NCBI RefSeq assembly: GCF_014647915.1
Contig: NZ_BMQC01000007.1
Coordinates: forward strand, 124,001-188,000
Direction of reading: 5' to 3'
DNA from: Pilimelia terevasa
Lineage (GTDB): Bacteria; Actinomycetota; Actinomycetes; Mycobacteriales; Micromonosporaceae
Length of the DNA: 64,000 nt
The notes under the pieces were generated by a model, which worked only from the letters and a program-made list of their open reading frames with translations, ran no database searches and was not told where the DNA came from. Position numbers and translations under genes: made by a program. This document shows, piece by piece, positions 7,540 through 14,441 of the stretch. Each line of letters opens with the position of its first letter. Position 1 is the first letter of the stretch.

Positions 7540-8340
7540 TCACGGTCCTTCCGAGCGAGTCAGACAGGTCCCAACGTACCGGTCCGCCGCACCTCGCAGG
7601 CGTCCGGCGTGTGCGTCGAAGAAGCGCGCCGCGGCGGTTCCGGGCCACGGTCGGGGGAGCAGGTCGGCCGGCAGCGCCGGGTCCCGGAACAGGAAGGCCC
7701 GCCACGCGTGCACCAGGCGGCAGCGCGCGGCGTAGGCCGCTTCGTCCGGCCCGTCGGCGCCGACGGCCGTCACGACCGGTGTGAGCGAGGCCACGAAGCC
7801 GTCGTACGCGGCGGCCAGCGCGGCCAGGTCCCACGCGTCGCGGACCAGGCCCGCCGCCCCGGCGGCGCCGCCGGTGTGGGCGGCGCGCAGCCGCTGGTGG
7901 CCGACACCGGCCTCGGCGAGCACGACGTCGACCTCGTCGCCGGGCCGGGCCGCCACCCAGGTGAGGTCGGCCAGCGGCGCGTACCCCTGGAAGGCCAGCG
8001 CGGCACCGAGCCGGCGGCGCACCGGCCGGGTGACCGGCCCGGCGACGATCACCAGGTCGAACGCGCCGTCCCAGCCGGGGTCGGCGGTGCGGTAGATCCG
8101 GGCGGCGGCCTCGTCGAGCCGCCGGGTGCCGCGCGGCGTGAGCGCGTACCCGGGCCCCTCGGCGAGCCGGACGGGCGCGAGCCAGCCCTGCCGGACCATC
8201 CGGGAGACCCCGGTGCGCACCGCCGGGCCGGACACCCCGAGAGGGGCGAGGAGTCGCACGAGCGCGGCGACCGCGGCGCGTCCGCCGCGCGGTCGCAGAT
8301 AATCGCCGTACACGTCGAACAGCGCCGAACGTGCCTGCAT
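7540..8340 (-). CDS. PaaX family transcriptional regulator
   Basis: A 266-residue regulator with the PaaX layout: an N-terminal winged-helix domain (about 1-85, with DVYGDYLRPRGG, then VSGPAVRTGVSRMVRQGWLAP and GPGYALTPRG), a central ferredoxin-like module (DGAFDLVIVAGPV) and a C-terminal helical ligand-binding domain (FVASLTPVV...RLVHAWRAFLFRDPALPADLLPRPWPG). E. coli PaaX represses phenylacetate genes and is released by phenylacetyl-CoA. Here it is cotranscribed with one crotonase-family gene and probably controls it. A CAATCT hexamer seven bases before the ATG may serve as a leaderless -10. A 10-bp palindrome CGGAATTCCG (8365-8374) lies 25 bases upstream and is a candidate operator. Confidence 0.88.
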   Translation of the reverse strand: MQARSALFDVYGDYLRPRGGRAAVAALVRLLAPLGVSGPAVRTGVSRMVRQGWLAPVRLAEGPGYALTPRGTRRLDEAAARIYRTADPGWDGAFDLVIVAGPVTRPVRRRLGAALAFQGYAPLADLTWVAARPGDEVDVVLAEAGVGHQRLRAAHTGGAAGAAGLVRDAWDLAALAAAYDGFVASLTPVVTAVGADGPDEAAYAARCRLVHAWRAFLFRDPALPADLLPRPWPGTAAARFFDAHAGRLRGAADRYVGTCLTRSEGP

Positions 8341-8530
8341 GAGCGCAGATTGTGACAGCCACGCCGGAATTCCGCTACAAGCCGTGACCAGATCGGCCCG
8401 CCGGTTTGGGTGTGCGGGCAGTCATCAGGGAAAATCATGGGTCGATGCGCGCTCGACCAGTTCGGTGCGGGTCGCGACACGGGCGTCTGGGGCCGGCCCA
8501 GGCGTCCGGTACAGGTGAGGGGAGACACGG

Positions 8531-8698
8531 ATGGCGGCGATGAAGCCGCGGACGGGCGACGGTCCGCTGGAGGTCACCAAGGAGGGCCGGGGCATCGTCA
8601 TGCGGGTGCCGCTGGAGGGTGGCGGCCGGCTGGTGGTCGAGATGACGCCCGACGAGGCCACCGCGCTGGGCGAGGCGCTGCGCGAGGCCGTGCACTGA
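8531..8698 (+). CDS. DUF3117 small conserved protein
   Basis: A 55-residue protein found almost everywhere in actinobacteria (M. tuberculosis Rv1211). The sequence starts MAAMKPRTGDGPLEVTKEGR and continues through GIVMRVPLEGGGRLVVEMTP to a C-terminal helix (DEATALGEALREAVH). The fold is probably two or three strands and a helix. The function is unknown. GAGGGGAG at 8516-8523 gives a strong ribosome site seven bases before ATG. It keeps its mycobacterial neighbourhood downstream of tag, although four genes now lie between them. A small hairpin GGCGGC/GCCGCC (8705-8721) follows the stop. Confidence 0.9.
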   Translation: MAAMKPRTGDGPLEVTKEGRGIVMRVPLEGGGRLVVEMTPDEATALGEALREAVH

Positions 8699-8867
8699 AT
8701 CATCGGCGGCTCCGGGCCGCCTGAAACGCATGGTCGCCTGACCGGGTGGTTGCCGCCCGTACCGCAGGCGTGGCTCGCCGGTGCGCCCGAGTACCGGCGA
8801 GTCTGTCTCCGTGTCCGGGTGCCCTCGGGGCGGGCCGAAATCCACGAGTGAAGCGGGAGTTTGCTGG

Positions 8868-10292
8868 GTGCTCACCATTCGTACGGCGCCGCCGCGCGCG
8901 GTCAGCGGAGTGCTGGCGGTCACCGTCGGCGGGGACGGCGTCGACCGCGCCGCCCTCCCGGCGGACCTCGCCCACGCGGTCCGGGCGCTGCTCGACGGCG
9001 CCGACCAGCCCGGTCGGGCCGGCGCGGTCCAGCGGCTTCCCCGGCCCCTGGCGCGGCCGGCGACGCTGCTGCTCGCGGGGGTCGGCGACGGTACCGAGGC
9101 GGACTGGCGGGCGGCCGGGGCCGCCCTGGCCCGCACCGGCGCGGCGCCCTTCACCGTGGCGGTGCCGGCGGACGCGCCGGCCGAGGCGGTCCGGGGCCTG
9201 GCCGAGGGCCTGATGCTGGCCTCGTACCGGTTCGTGGCCGAGAAGCGCGCGCCGAAGGACGCGGCGGTCACCCTCGCGCTGGCCGACCCGGACCGGTACG
9301 CCGACGCGCTGGCGACCGCCGCGGCCACCGCCGCGGCGACGGCGCTGGCCCGGGACCTGACCAACACGCCGTCCTCGCGCAAGAACCCCGCGTGGTTCGC
9401 CCAGCAGGCGCGCCGCGCGGCGGCGGACGCGCCGCACACGCAGGTCCGGGTGTGGGAGCCGGCGGCGCTCGCCGAGGAGGGCTTCGGCGCCCTGCTGGCC
9501 GTCGGCGGCGGCTCGGCGACCCCGCCGCGCCTGGTGGAGGTGCAGTACCGCCCGCGCGGCGCGAAGACCCACGTCGTGCTCGTCGGCAAGGGGATCACCT
9601 TCGACACCGGCGGCTTGTCGATCAAGCCGGCGGACGCGATGAAGCTCATGCGCAAGGACATGGGGGGCGCGGCGGCCGTCCTCGGCGCCACGGTCGGCGC
9701 GGCCGCGCTGCGGTTGCCGGTGCGGATCACGGCGGTGCTCCCGCTCGCGGAGAACGCCGTCAGCGGCGACGCCTACCGGCCCGGCGACGTGCTCACCCAC
9801 TACGACGGCCGGACCAGCGAGATCACCAACACCGACGCCGAGGGCCGGCTCGTGCTCGCCGACGCGCTCGGCTACGCGGTCCGCCGGCTGCGGCCCGACG
9901 TGCTCGTGGACCTGGCCACCCTGACCGGCGCCAACGCGATCGCGCTCGGCAAGCGGCACGCCGCGCTGTACAGCGACGACGACGAGCTGGCCGGGGCGCT
10001 GGCGGCGGCCGGCGCGGCGGCCGGGGAGCGGGCGTGGCGGATGCCGCTGCCCGCCGACTACGTGGAGTACCTGAGCAGCGACCTGGCCGACCTGTTCCCG
10101 GCGCCGGAGCGCGGGGCGGGCTCGGTGGTGGCGGCGCTGTACCTGCGCGAGTTCACCGGCGAGCTGCGCGACCGCTGGGCGCACTTCGACATGTCGGCGC
10201 CGTCCTGGTCGGACGCGGCCGAGGGCGAGCTGACCAAGGGCGCCACGGGCTGGGGCGTGCGTACCCTGCTGCGCTGGCTCGCCACCGCCTGA
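8868..10292 (+). CDS. pepA: Leucyl aminopeptidase (M17 family)
   Basis: A 474-residue cytosolic enzyme that removes N-terminal residues from peptides, as a two-metal hexamer. The C-terminal catalytic domain shows VGKGITFDTGGLSIKP (metal Lys and Asp plus DTGGLSIKP), KDMGGAAAVLG, and NTDAEGR at 321-327 with metal-binding D323 and E325 and the bicarbonate-site Arg. The weakly conserved N-terminal domain covers about 1-165. GTG at 8868 was chosen because GGGAG (8855-8859) lies eight bases upstream; an earlier in-frame ATG at 8781 has no such site and would add an atypical extension. The stop codon sits in the stem of a perfect 15-bp terminator shared with the convergent methyltransferase gene. 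Confidence 0.93.
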   Translation: MLTIRTAPPRAVSGVLAVTVGGDGVDRAALPADLAHAVRALLDGADQPGRAGAVQRLPRPLARPATLLLAGVGDGTEADWRAAGAALARTGAAPFTVAVPADAPAEAVRGLAEGLMLASYRFVAEKRAPKDAAVTLALADPDRYADALATAAATAAATALARDLTNTPSSRKNPAWFAQQARRAAADAPHTQVRVWEPAALAEEGFGALLAVGGGSATPPRLVEVQYRPRGAKTHVVLVGKGITFDTGGLSIKPADAMKLMRKDMGGAAAVLGATVGAAALRLPVRITAVLPLAENAVSGDAYRPGDVLTHYDGRTSEITNTDAEGRLVLADALGYAVRRLRPDVLVDLATLTGANAIALGKRHAALYSDDDELAGALAAAGAAAGERAWRMPLPADYVEYLSSDLADLFPAPERGAGSVVAALYLREFTGELRDRWAHFDMSAPSWSDAAEGELTKGATGWGVRTLLRWLATA

Positions 10293-10326
10293 GGCGGCCG
10301 CCCCGGCGCGGGGCCGCCTCAGGCGG
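10285..10326. terminator. Perfect 15-bp bidirectional terminator including a stop codon
   Basis: CCGCCTGAGGCGGCC (10285-10299) pairs with GGCCGCCTCAGGCGG (10312-10326) around a 12-base loop. The aminopeptidase stop (10290-10292) is inside the left arm and the convergent gene ends 14 bases beyond the right arm. Confidence 0.85.
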
Positions 10327-10339
10327 CGCCCGGCGGGCG

Positions 10340-10957
10340 CTAGCGGTCCTCGCGGCGGACGGCCGTGAGTAGGCCCGCGCCCAGCGGGAGCAGCGCCGGC
10401 ACCCACACGTCGGAGTCGCGCACGGCGCGCAGCAGTTCGCGCAGGGCCACCGTGTCCGGGTCCCGGGCGGTGGGGTCGTCGACCCGCCCGCCGACGAGGA
10501 CACCGTGGACGGCCAGGATGCCGCCGGGGCGCAGCAGCCGCTCGGCGGCGCCGACGCCGGTGACCGTCTCGGTGGGCTCGGCGTCGAGGAAGACCATGTC
10601 GTACGCCCCGTCGGCCAGCCGGGGCAGCACGTCCTGCGCCCGACCGGTGATCATGCGGGTGCGGGACGGGGCGTAGCCCGCCTCGGCGAACAGCCGCCGG
10701 GCCAGCCGCTGGTGCTCGGACTCCAGGTCGATAGTGGTCAGTACGCCGTCGGGGCGCATACCGTGCAGCAGCCAGAGGCCGCTGGCGCCGGTACCCGTGC
10801 CGATCTCGACCACTGCCCGGGCCTCGCGGACGGCGGCGAGCAGGCGCAGCACCGCCCCGACGTCGGCGCCGATCGCGGGCGTGCCGATCTCGTCGGCGAG
10901 CAGCCGGGCGGTCTGCCGCACCGCGTCCTCTGTGGCGTACGCCTCCACGAATTGCAC
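10340..10957 (-). CDS. SAM-dependent O-methyltransferase, class I
   Basis: A 205-residue Rossmann-fold methyltransferase of the catechol/caffeoyl-CoA O-methyltransferase type. The SAM-binding glycine motif VVEIGTGTGASGLWLL is at about 49-64. The acidic loop TIDLESEHQ follows, then DMVFLDAEPTET, where the Asp would bind metal and substrate, and a C-terminal half with RPGGILAVHGVLVGG. The substrate is unknown. TAGGCT ends six bases before GTG 10957, a leaderless arrangement. In M. tuberculosis the equivalent gene (Rv1220c) is divergent from sigE, rseA and htrA. Here the divergent neighbour is the htrA-like gene itself and both sigE and rseA are missing from the gap. Confidence 0.85.
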   Translation of the reverse strand: MQFVEAYATEDAVRQTARLLADEIGTPAIGADVGAVLRLLAAVREARAVVEIGTGTGASGLWLLHGMRPDGVLTTIDLESEHQRLARRLFAEAGYAPSRTRMITGRAQDVLPRLADGAYDMVFLDAEPTETVTGVGAAERLLRPGGILAVHGVLVGGRVDDPTARDPDTVALRELLRAVRDSDVWVPALLPLGAGLLTAVRREDR

Positions 10958-11182
10958 CCGCCGAGCCTAGTGCACGCCGGCACCGGCCAGGACATGTGGA
11001 TCTTGATCGGGGTGCGCCGCCGACGATCCATCGGACAAAAAGAACGAACGTTGCGAAAGTGGTCGGTGGGGGTGGCGTGGCCAGTGAGGCGCACGGCCCC
11101 GGCGGAAGGCCCGCCCCGCGCCCGGCCGCCGTGCCACCATGGTCCCGGGCCGGCAGTCGACGGGGAAAGGGCGGACCGGCAG

Positions 11183-12520
11183 GTGACTGATGTCGATCGC
11201 GCCGACGCGCCCCCGCGTCCGGGGGCGCTGCCGTCGGCGGACCCGGCGGACGCCGCGGCGGGTGCGTCTGCGGCGCCGCTGCCGGACATTGCCGGGGCAC
11301 TGCCGCTGTTCGCCGAGTTCCGCGCGCTGACCCCCGGAACCCCGCCGGCCGGCCCGACGGTCGACCTGCGCCCCACCGCGGACGCCACCGACCCACCAGC
11401 ACCCGCGCTCCCCGACGGCGGCGCCGCGCCGGCCGCCGCCCCCGCACCCGCCGCCACCGGTGCCGCCGCGCCGGCCGGCATCGCGCCGGCCTGGCTCGGG
11501 GCCGTGGTCGTCGTCGCCCTGGCGGCCGGGTTCGTCGGCGGCGCGGCCGGCTACCTCGGCGCCCGCGGCGCCACCGGCGCCCTGCTGGGTGACCGCAGCC
11601 GCGCGAGAACCCCGGCGCCCGGCAGCGTCGCCGCCGCGGTCGCGGCGGTCCGGCCCAGCGTCGTCACGGTGCGGACCACGGACGCCGACGGCGCCAACGT
11701 CGGCTCGGGCTTCCTGCTCAGCGGCGCCGGCCACGTGCTGACCAACGACCACGTGCTCGGTACGGGGGCCGGCACGGTCCAGGTCACCCTGGCCGGCGGC
11801 GCGGTCACCGGCGCCCGGGTGGTCGGGGTCGACCGCGAGGCCGACCTCGCCGTCCTCCAGGTCCAGGACGCCCGGGGCCGCCGGCCGGCCCGGCTCGGCG
11901 ACCCGGCCGCGCTGGCCGTCGGGGACCCCGTCCTGGCCTTCGGCTCCCCGCTGGCGCTGACCGACACCGTCACCGCGGGCATCGTCAGCGCCCTGGACCG
12001 CCCGCTGCGCACCGGGGGCGACGCCGGGGAGCAGGTGCGCTACTACGCGGCGATCCAGACCGACGCCGCCGTCAACCAGGGCAATTCGGGTGGACCGCTG
12101 GTGGACGCGGCCGGCCGGGTGGTCGGCGTCAACGCGGTGATCCAGTCCGTGGCCGGGCGGCAGGAGGCCGGCAGCATCGGCCTGGCGTTCGCGATCCCGA
12201 TCGACCAGGCGCGCCGGGTGGCCGGGGAGATCATCGCCTCGGGCAGCGCCCGCCGGACGGTGTTCGGGGCGGACGTGACCGACGTCGTCGGCAGCCCCGG
12301 CGTCCAGCTCGGCGCGGTCGCCGCGGGCGGCCCGGCGCGGCGGGCGGGCCTGCGGGCGGGCGACATCGTGACCCGGCTGGACGGCCGGGCGCTGGAGGGT
12401 GCCGTCGACCTGATCGCCCTCGTCCGCCGCCGGGCGCCGGGCGAGGCGGTGTCGGTGGGGTACGACCGGGGCGCGCTCGCCCGTACCGTCTCCGTCCGGC
12501 TGGCCGCCGGCCGCGGCTAG
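11183..12520 (+). CDS. htrA: Membrane-anchored HtrA-type serine protease with PDZ domain
   Basis: A 445-residue envelope protease. The first 100 residues are a disordered, Ala/Pro-rich cytoplasmic part. A membrane helix follows (about 103-127), then a trypsin-like domain with H190 (TNDHVL), D221 (READLAVL) and S302 (GNSGGPL), and a C-terminal PDZ domain (about 350-435, with GGPARRAGLRAGDIVTRLDG). HtrA proteins degrade or refold damaged exported proteins and often act in sigma-factor stress pathways. GTG 11183 gives the simplest start; the ribosome site is weak. The 225 bases upstream hold no gene but include an A-rich patch around 11034-11060 that may carry the promoter. tatB follows 92 bp downstream, as in mycobacteria. 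Confidence 0.92.
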   Translation: MTDVDRADAPPRPGALPSADPADAAAGASAAPLPDIAGALPLFAEFRALTPGTPPAGPTVDLRPTADATDPPAPALPDGGAAPAAAPAPAATGAAAPAGIAPAWLGAVVVVALAAGFVGGAAGYLGARGATGALLGDRSRARTPAPGSVAAAVAAVRPSVVTVRTTDADGANVGSGFLLSGAGHVLTNDHVLGTGAGTVQVTLAGGAVTGARVVGVDREADLAVLQVQDARGRRPARLGDPAALAVGDPVLAFGSPLALTDTVTAGIVSALDRPLRTGGDAGEQVRYYAAIQTDAAVNQGNSGGPLVDAAGRVVGVNAVIQSVAGRQEAGSIGLAFAIPIDQARRVAGEIIASGSARRTVFGADVTDVVGSPGVQLGAVAAGGPARRAGLRAGDIVTRLDGRALEGAVDLIALVRRRAPGEAVSVGYDRGALARTVSVRLAAGRG

Positions 12521-12612
12521 CCTGCCGGGTCGGGCGATCGCCGCGCCGGGTGCCCCCGTGGTGAGATGGGTGGGAGCGGACGGCCGGTCACCGGCCCGGG
12601 GGAGGACGGCGC

Positions 12613-13074
12613 GTGTTCGAGAACCTGAACTGGTGGGAGCTGCTGGCGCTGCTCGTCCTCGCCTTCCTGATCTTCGGCGAGAAGCTGCCCAAAGTCATCG
12701 GGGACGGCCTGCGGATGGTGCGCAACCTGCGCCAGATGGCCCGCAACGCCACCGGCGACCTGGGGCGGGAGCTGGGCACCGACCTCACCCTGGAGGACCT
12801 GCACCCCAAGACCCTGATCCGCAAGCACCTGCTCAGCGAGGAGGACGAGCAGGCGCTCCGGCAGCCGCTCGACGGGCTCGTCAAGGACCTGCGCGGCCAC
12901 GGCGGCGACGTGCGGGACACCATGGAGGGTGCCCGCTCGCACCTGCGCGACGCGGTCGAGGAGGCACGCCCGCGGTCGGAGGCGACGGTCCGCACGGTCC
13001 CCCCCGCCGACCCGGCGGGCACGTCGCCCGGGTCGGCGGCGGCGCCGCGGGCGCGGGACTTCGACGCGACCTGA
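12613..13074 (+). CDS. tatB: Sec-independent protein translocase protein TatB
   Basis: A 153-residue component of the twin-arginine pathway, which with TatA and TatC exports folded proteins. The N terminus FENLNWWELLALLVLAFLIFG is the single membrane helix (about 7-21). The FGEKLPKVI hinge and an amphipathic helix with RMVRNLRQMARNATGDL come next, then a polar tail. TatB proteins in actinobacteria have this length and start. GGGGGAGG at 12598-12605 lies seven bases before the GTG. The gene follows htrA as in M. tuberculosis Rv1223-Rv1224. A block of 20-bp tandem repeats begins 16 bases after its stop. Confidence 0.9.
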   Translation: MFENLNWWELLALLVLAFLIFGEKLPKVIGDGLRMVRNLRQMARNATGDLGRELGTDLTLEDLHPKTLIRKHLLSEEDEQALRQPLDGLVKDLRGHGGDVRDTMEGARSHLRDAVEEARPRSEATVRTVPPADPAGTSPGSAAAPRARDFDAT

Positions 13075-13090
13075 GCGGGCGACCGCCTGT

Positions 13091-13202
13091 GGCCGGGGCG
13101 GCCGAAGTAAGGGCGGCCGGCTGGAGTACAGGGCGGCCGGCTGGAGTACAGGGCGGCCGGCTGGAGTACAGGGCGGCTGGAGTACCGGGCGGCCGGAGTA
13201 CG
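13091..13202 (+). repeat. 20-bp tandem-repeat block between tatB and mrp
   Basis: GGGCGGCCGGCTGGAGTACA is present three times without change (13111-13130, 13131-13150, 13151-13170). It is preceded by one degenerate 20-base unit (13091-13110) and followed by two shortened 16-base units (13171-13186, 13187-13202). The block fills the gap between two convergent genes. The core GGGCGG..GGAGTAC recurs after ispE near 56562. Confidence 0.9.
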
Positions 13203-13222
13203 GGGCGGGCGGCGCGGGCCGG

Positions 13223-14365
13223 TCAGGCCGGGCGGAGGCCGAGCGGCTTGCCGACCAGCGACTCGCGCCGGACCGCCAGGCGGTCCGCGACCGCCTGGAG
13301 CGCCACGGCCGCCGGGGCGTCCGGGACGTCGAGCACGATCGGGCGGCCGGCGTCGCCGCCCTCGCGGACCCGGGTGTCCAGCGGGATCCGGCCGAGCAGC
13401 GGCACCGGCGCGCCGATGGTGCGGGTGAGCGAGTCCGCGACCGTCTGGCCGCCCCCGGCCCCGAAGACCTCCAGGCGCTCGCCGGTGGGCAGCTCCAGCC
13501 AGCTCATGTTCTCGATGACGCCGACGATCCGCTGGTGGGTCTGCAGGGAGATCGCCCCCGCCCGTTCGGCCACCTCCGCGGCGGCCTGCTGCGGCGTGGT
13601 GACGATGAGGATCTCGGCGTTGGGCAGGAGCTGTGCCAGCGAGATCGCCACGTCGCCGGTACCCGGGGGGAGGTCCAGGAGCAGGACGTCGAGGTCGCCC
13701 CAGTACACGTCGGCGAGGAACTGCTGGAGCGCCCGGTGCAGCATCGGGCCGCGCCAGACGACGGCGGCGTTGCCGGAGGTGAACATGCCGATCGAGATGA
13801 CCTTCACGCCGTTCGCCTGCGGCGGCATGATCATTTCTTCGATCCGGGTGGGCCGGCCGTCGGCGCCGAGCATCCGGGGGACCGAGTGGCCGTAGATGTC
13901 GGCGTCGACGACGCCGACGGCGAGCCCGCGGGAGGCGAGCGCCGCCGCCAGGTTGACCGTGACGCTGGACTTGCCGACGCCGCCCTTGCCGCTGGCCACG
14001 GCGTACACCCGGGTCCGGGAGCCGGGCTGGGCGAACGGGATCACCGGCTCCTCGGTGCCCCCGCCGCCGCGCAGCCGGCTCTGCAGGTCCTTGCGCTGCT
14101 CGGCCGTCATCACGCCGAAGTCGATCTCGACGCCGCGGACGCCGGGCACCGCGCCGACCGCCGCGGTGATGTCCGCGCGCAGCTTGTCCTTCAGCGGGCA
14201 GCCGGCGACCGTGAGCAGGAGCGCGACCGTGACCACGCCGTCGGCGCCGACCGCGACGTCGGCGACCATCCCGAGTTCGGTGATCGGGCGGCGGATCTCG
14301 GGGTCGTCCACCGTCGCCAGGGCCGCCCGGAGGGCGGCCTCGTCGATGGTCCGGGTCGATGGCAT
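13223..14365 (-). CDS. mrp: Mrp/ApbC-type Fe-S cluster carrier ATPase
   Basis: A 380-residue P-loop ATPase that helps assemble or deliver iron-sulfur clusters. The N-terminal MIP18/DUF59 domain (about 5-90) keeps the key Cys in VAGCPLKDKL (C56). The ATPase domain has the deviant Walker A GKGGVGKS (126-133), DADIYGHS, and DLPPGTGDVAISLAQ. The CxxC seen in many Mrp proteins after ENMS is replaced by ENMSWLELPTGERLEVFGAGG, as in other actinobacteria, so cluster binding may rely on other residues. ATG 14365 was chosen over 14374 because TAGCAT ends seven bases before it, fitting a leaderless start. Location after tatB and before DUF1003/MgtE-like genes follows Rv1229c. Confidence 0.92.
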   Translation of the reverse strand: MPSTRTIDEAALRAALATVDDPEIRRPITELGMVADVAVGADGVVTVALLLTVAGCPLKDKLRADITAAVGAVPGVRGVEIDFGVMTAEQRKDLQSRLRGGGGTEEPVIPFAQPGSRTRVYAVASGKGGVGKSSVTVNLAAALASRGLAVGVVDADIYGHSVPRMLGADGRPTRIEEMIMPPQANGVKVISIGMFTSGNAAVVWRGPMLHRALQQFLADVYWGDLDVLLLDLPPGTGDVAISLAQLLPNAEILIVTTPQQAAAEVAERAGAISLQTHQRIVGVIENMSWLELPTGERLEVFGAGGGQTVADSLTRTIGAPVPLLGRIPLDTRVREGGDAGRPIVLDVPDAPAAVALQAVADRLAVRRESLVGKPLGLRPA

Positions 14366-14441
14366 GGGGTCCATGCTACGTCCCGCGCGGGTACCGCCAC
14401 CCGGCGCCCGAGCGGCGGGCGGGCGGCGGTACCCGCGCCGG

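Noticed and set aside
5238-7784. Open frame of 848 codons on the plus strand
   Set aside because: Overlaps the subtilase in another frame and runs antisense to the hydratase gene; Arg-rich nonsense.
13091-13202. CRISPR array
   Set aside because: The 20-bp units are directly adjacent with no variable spacers.
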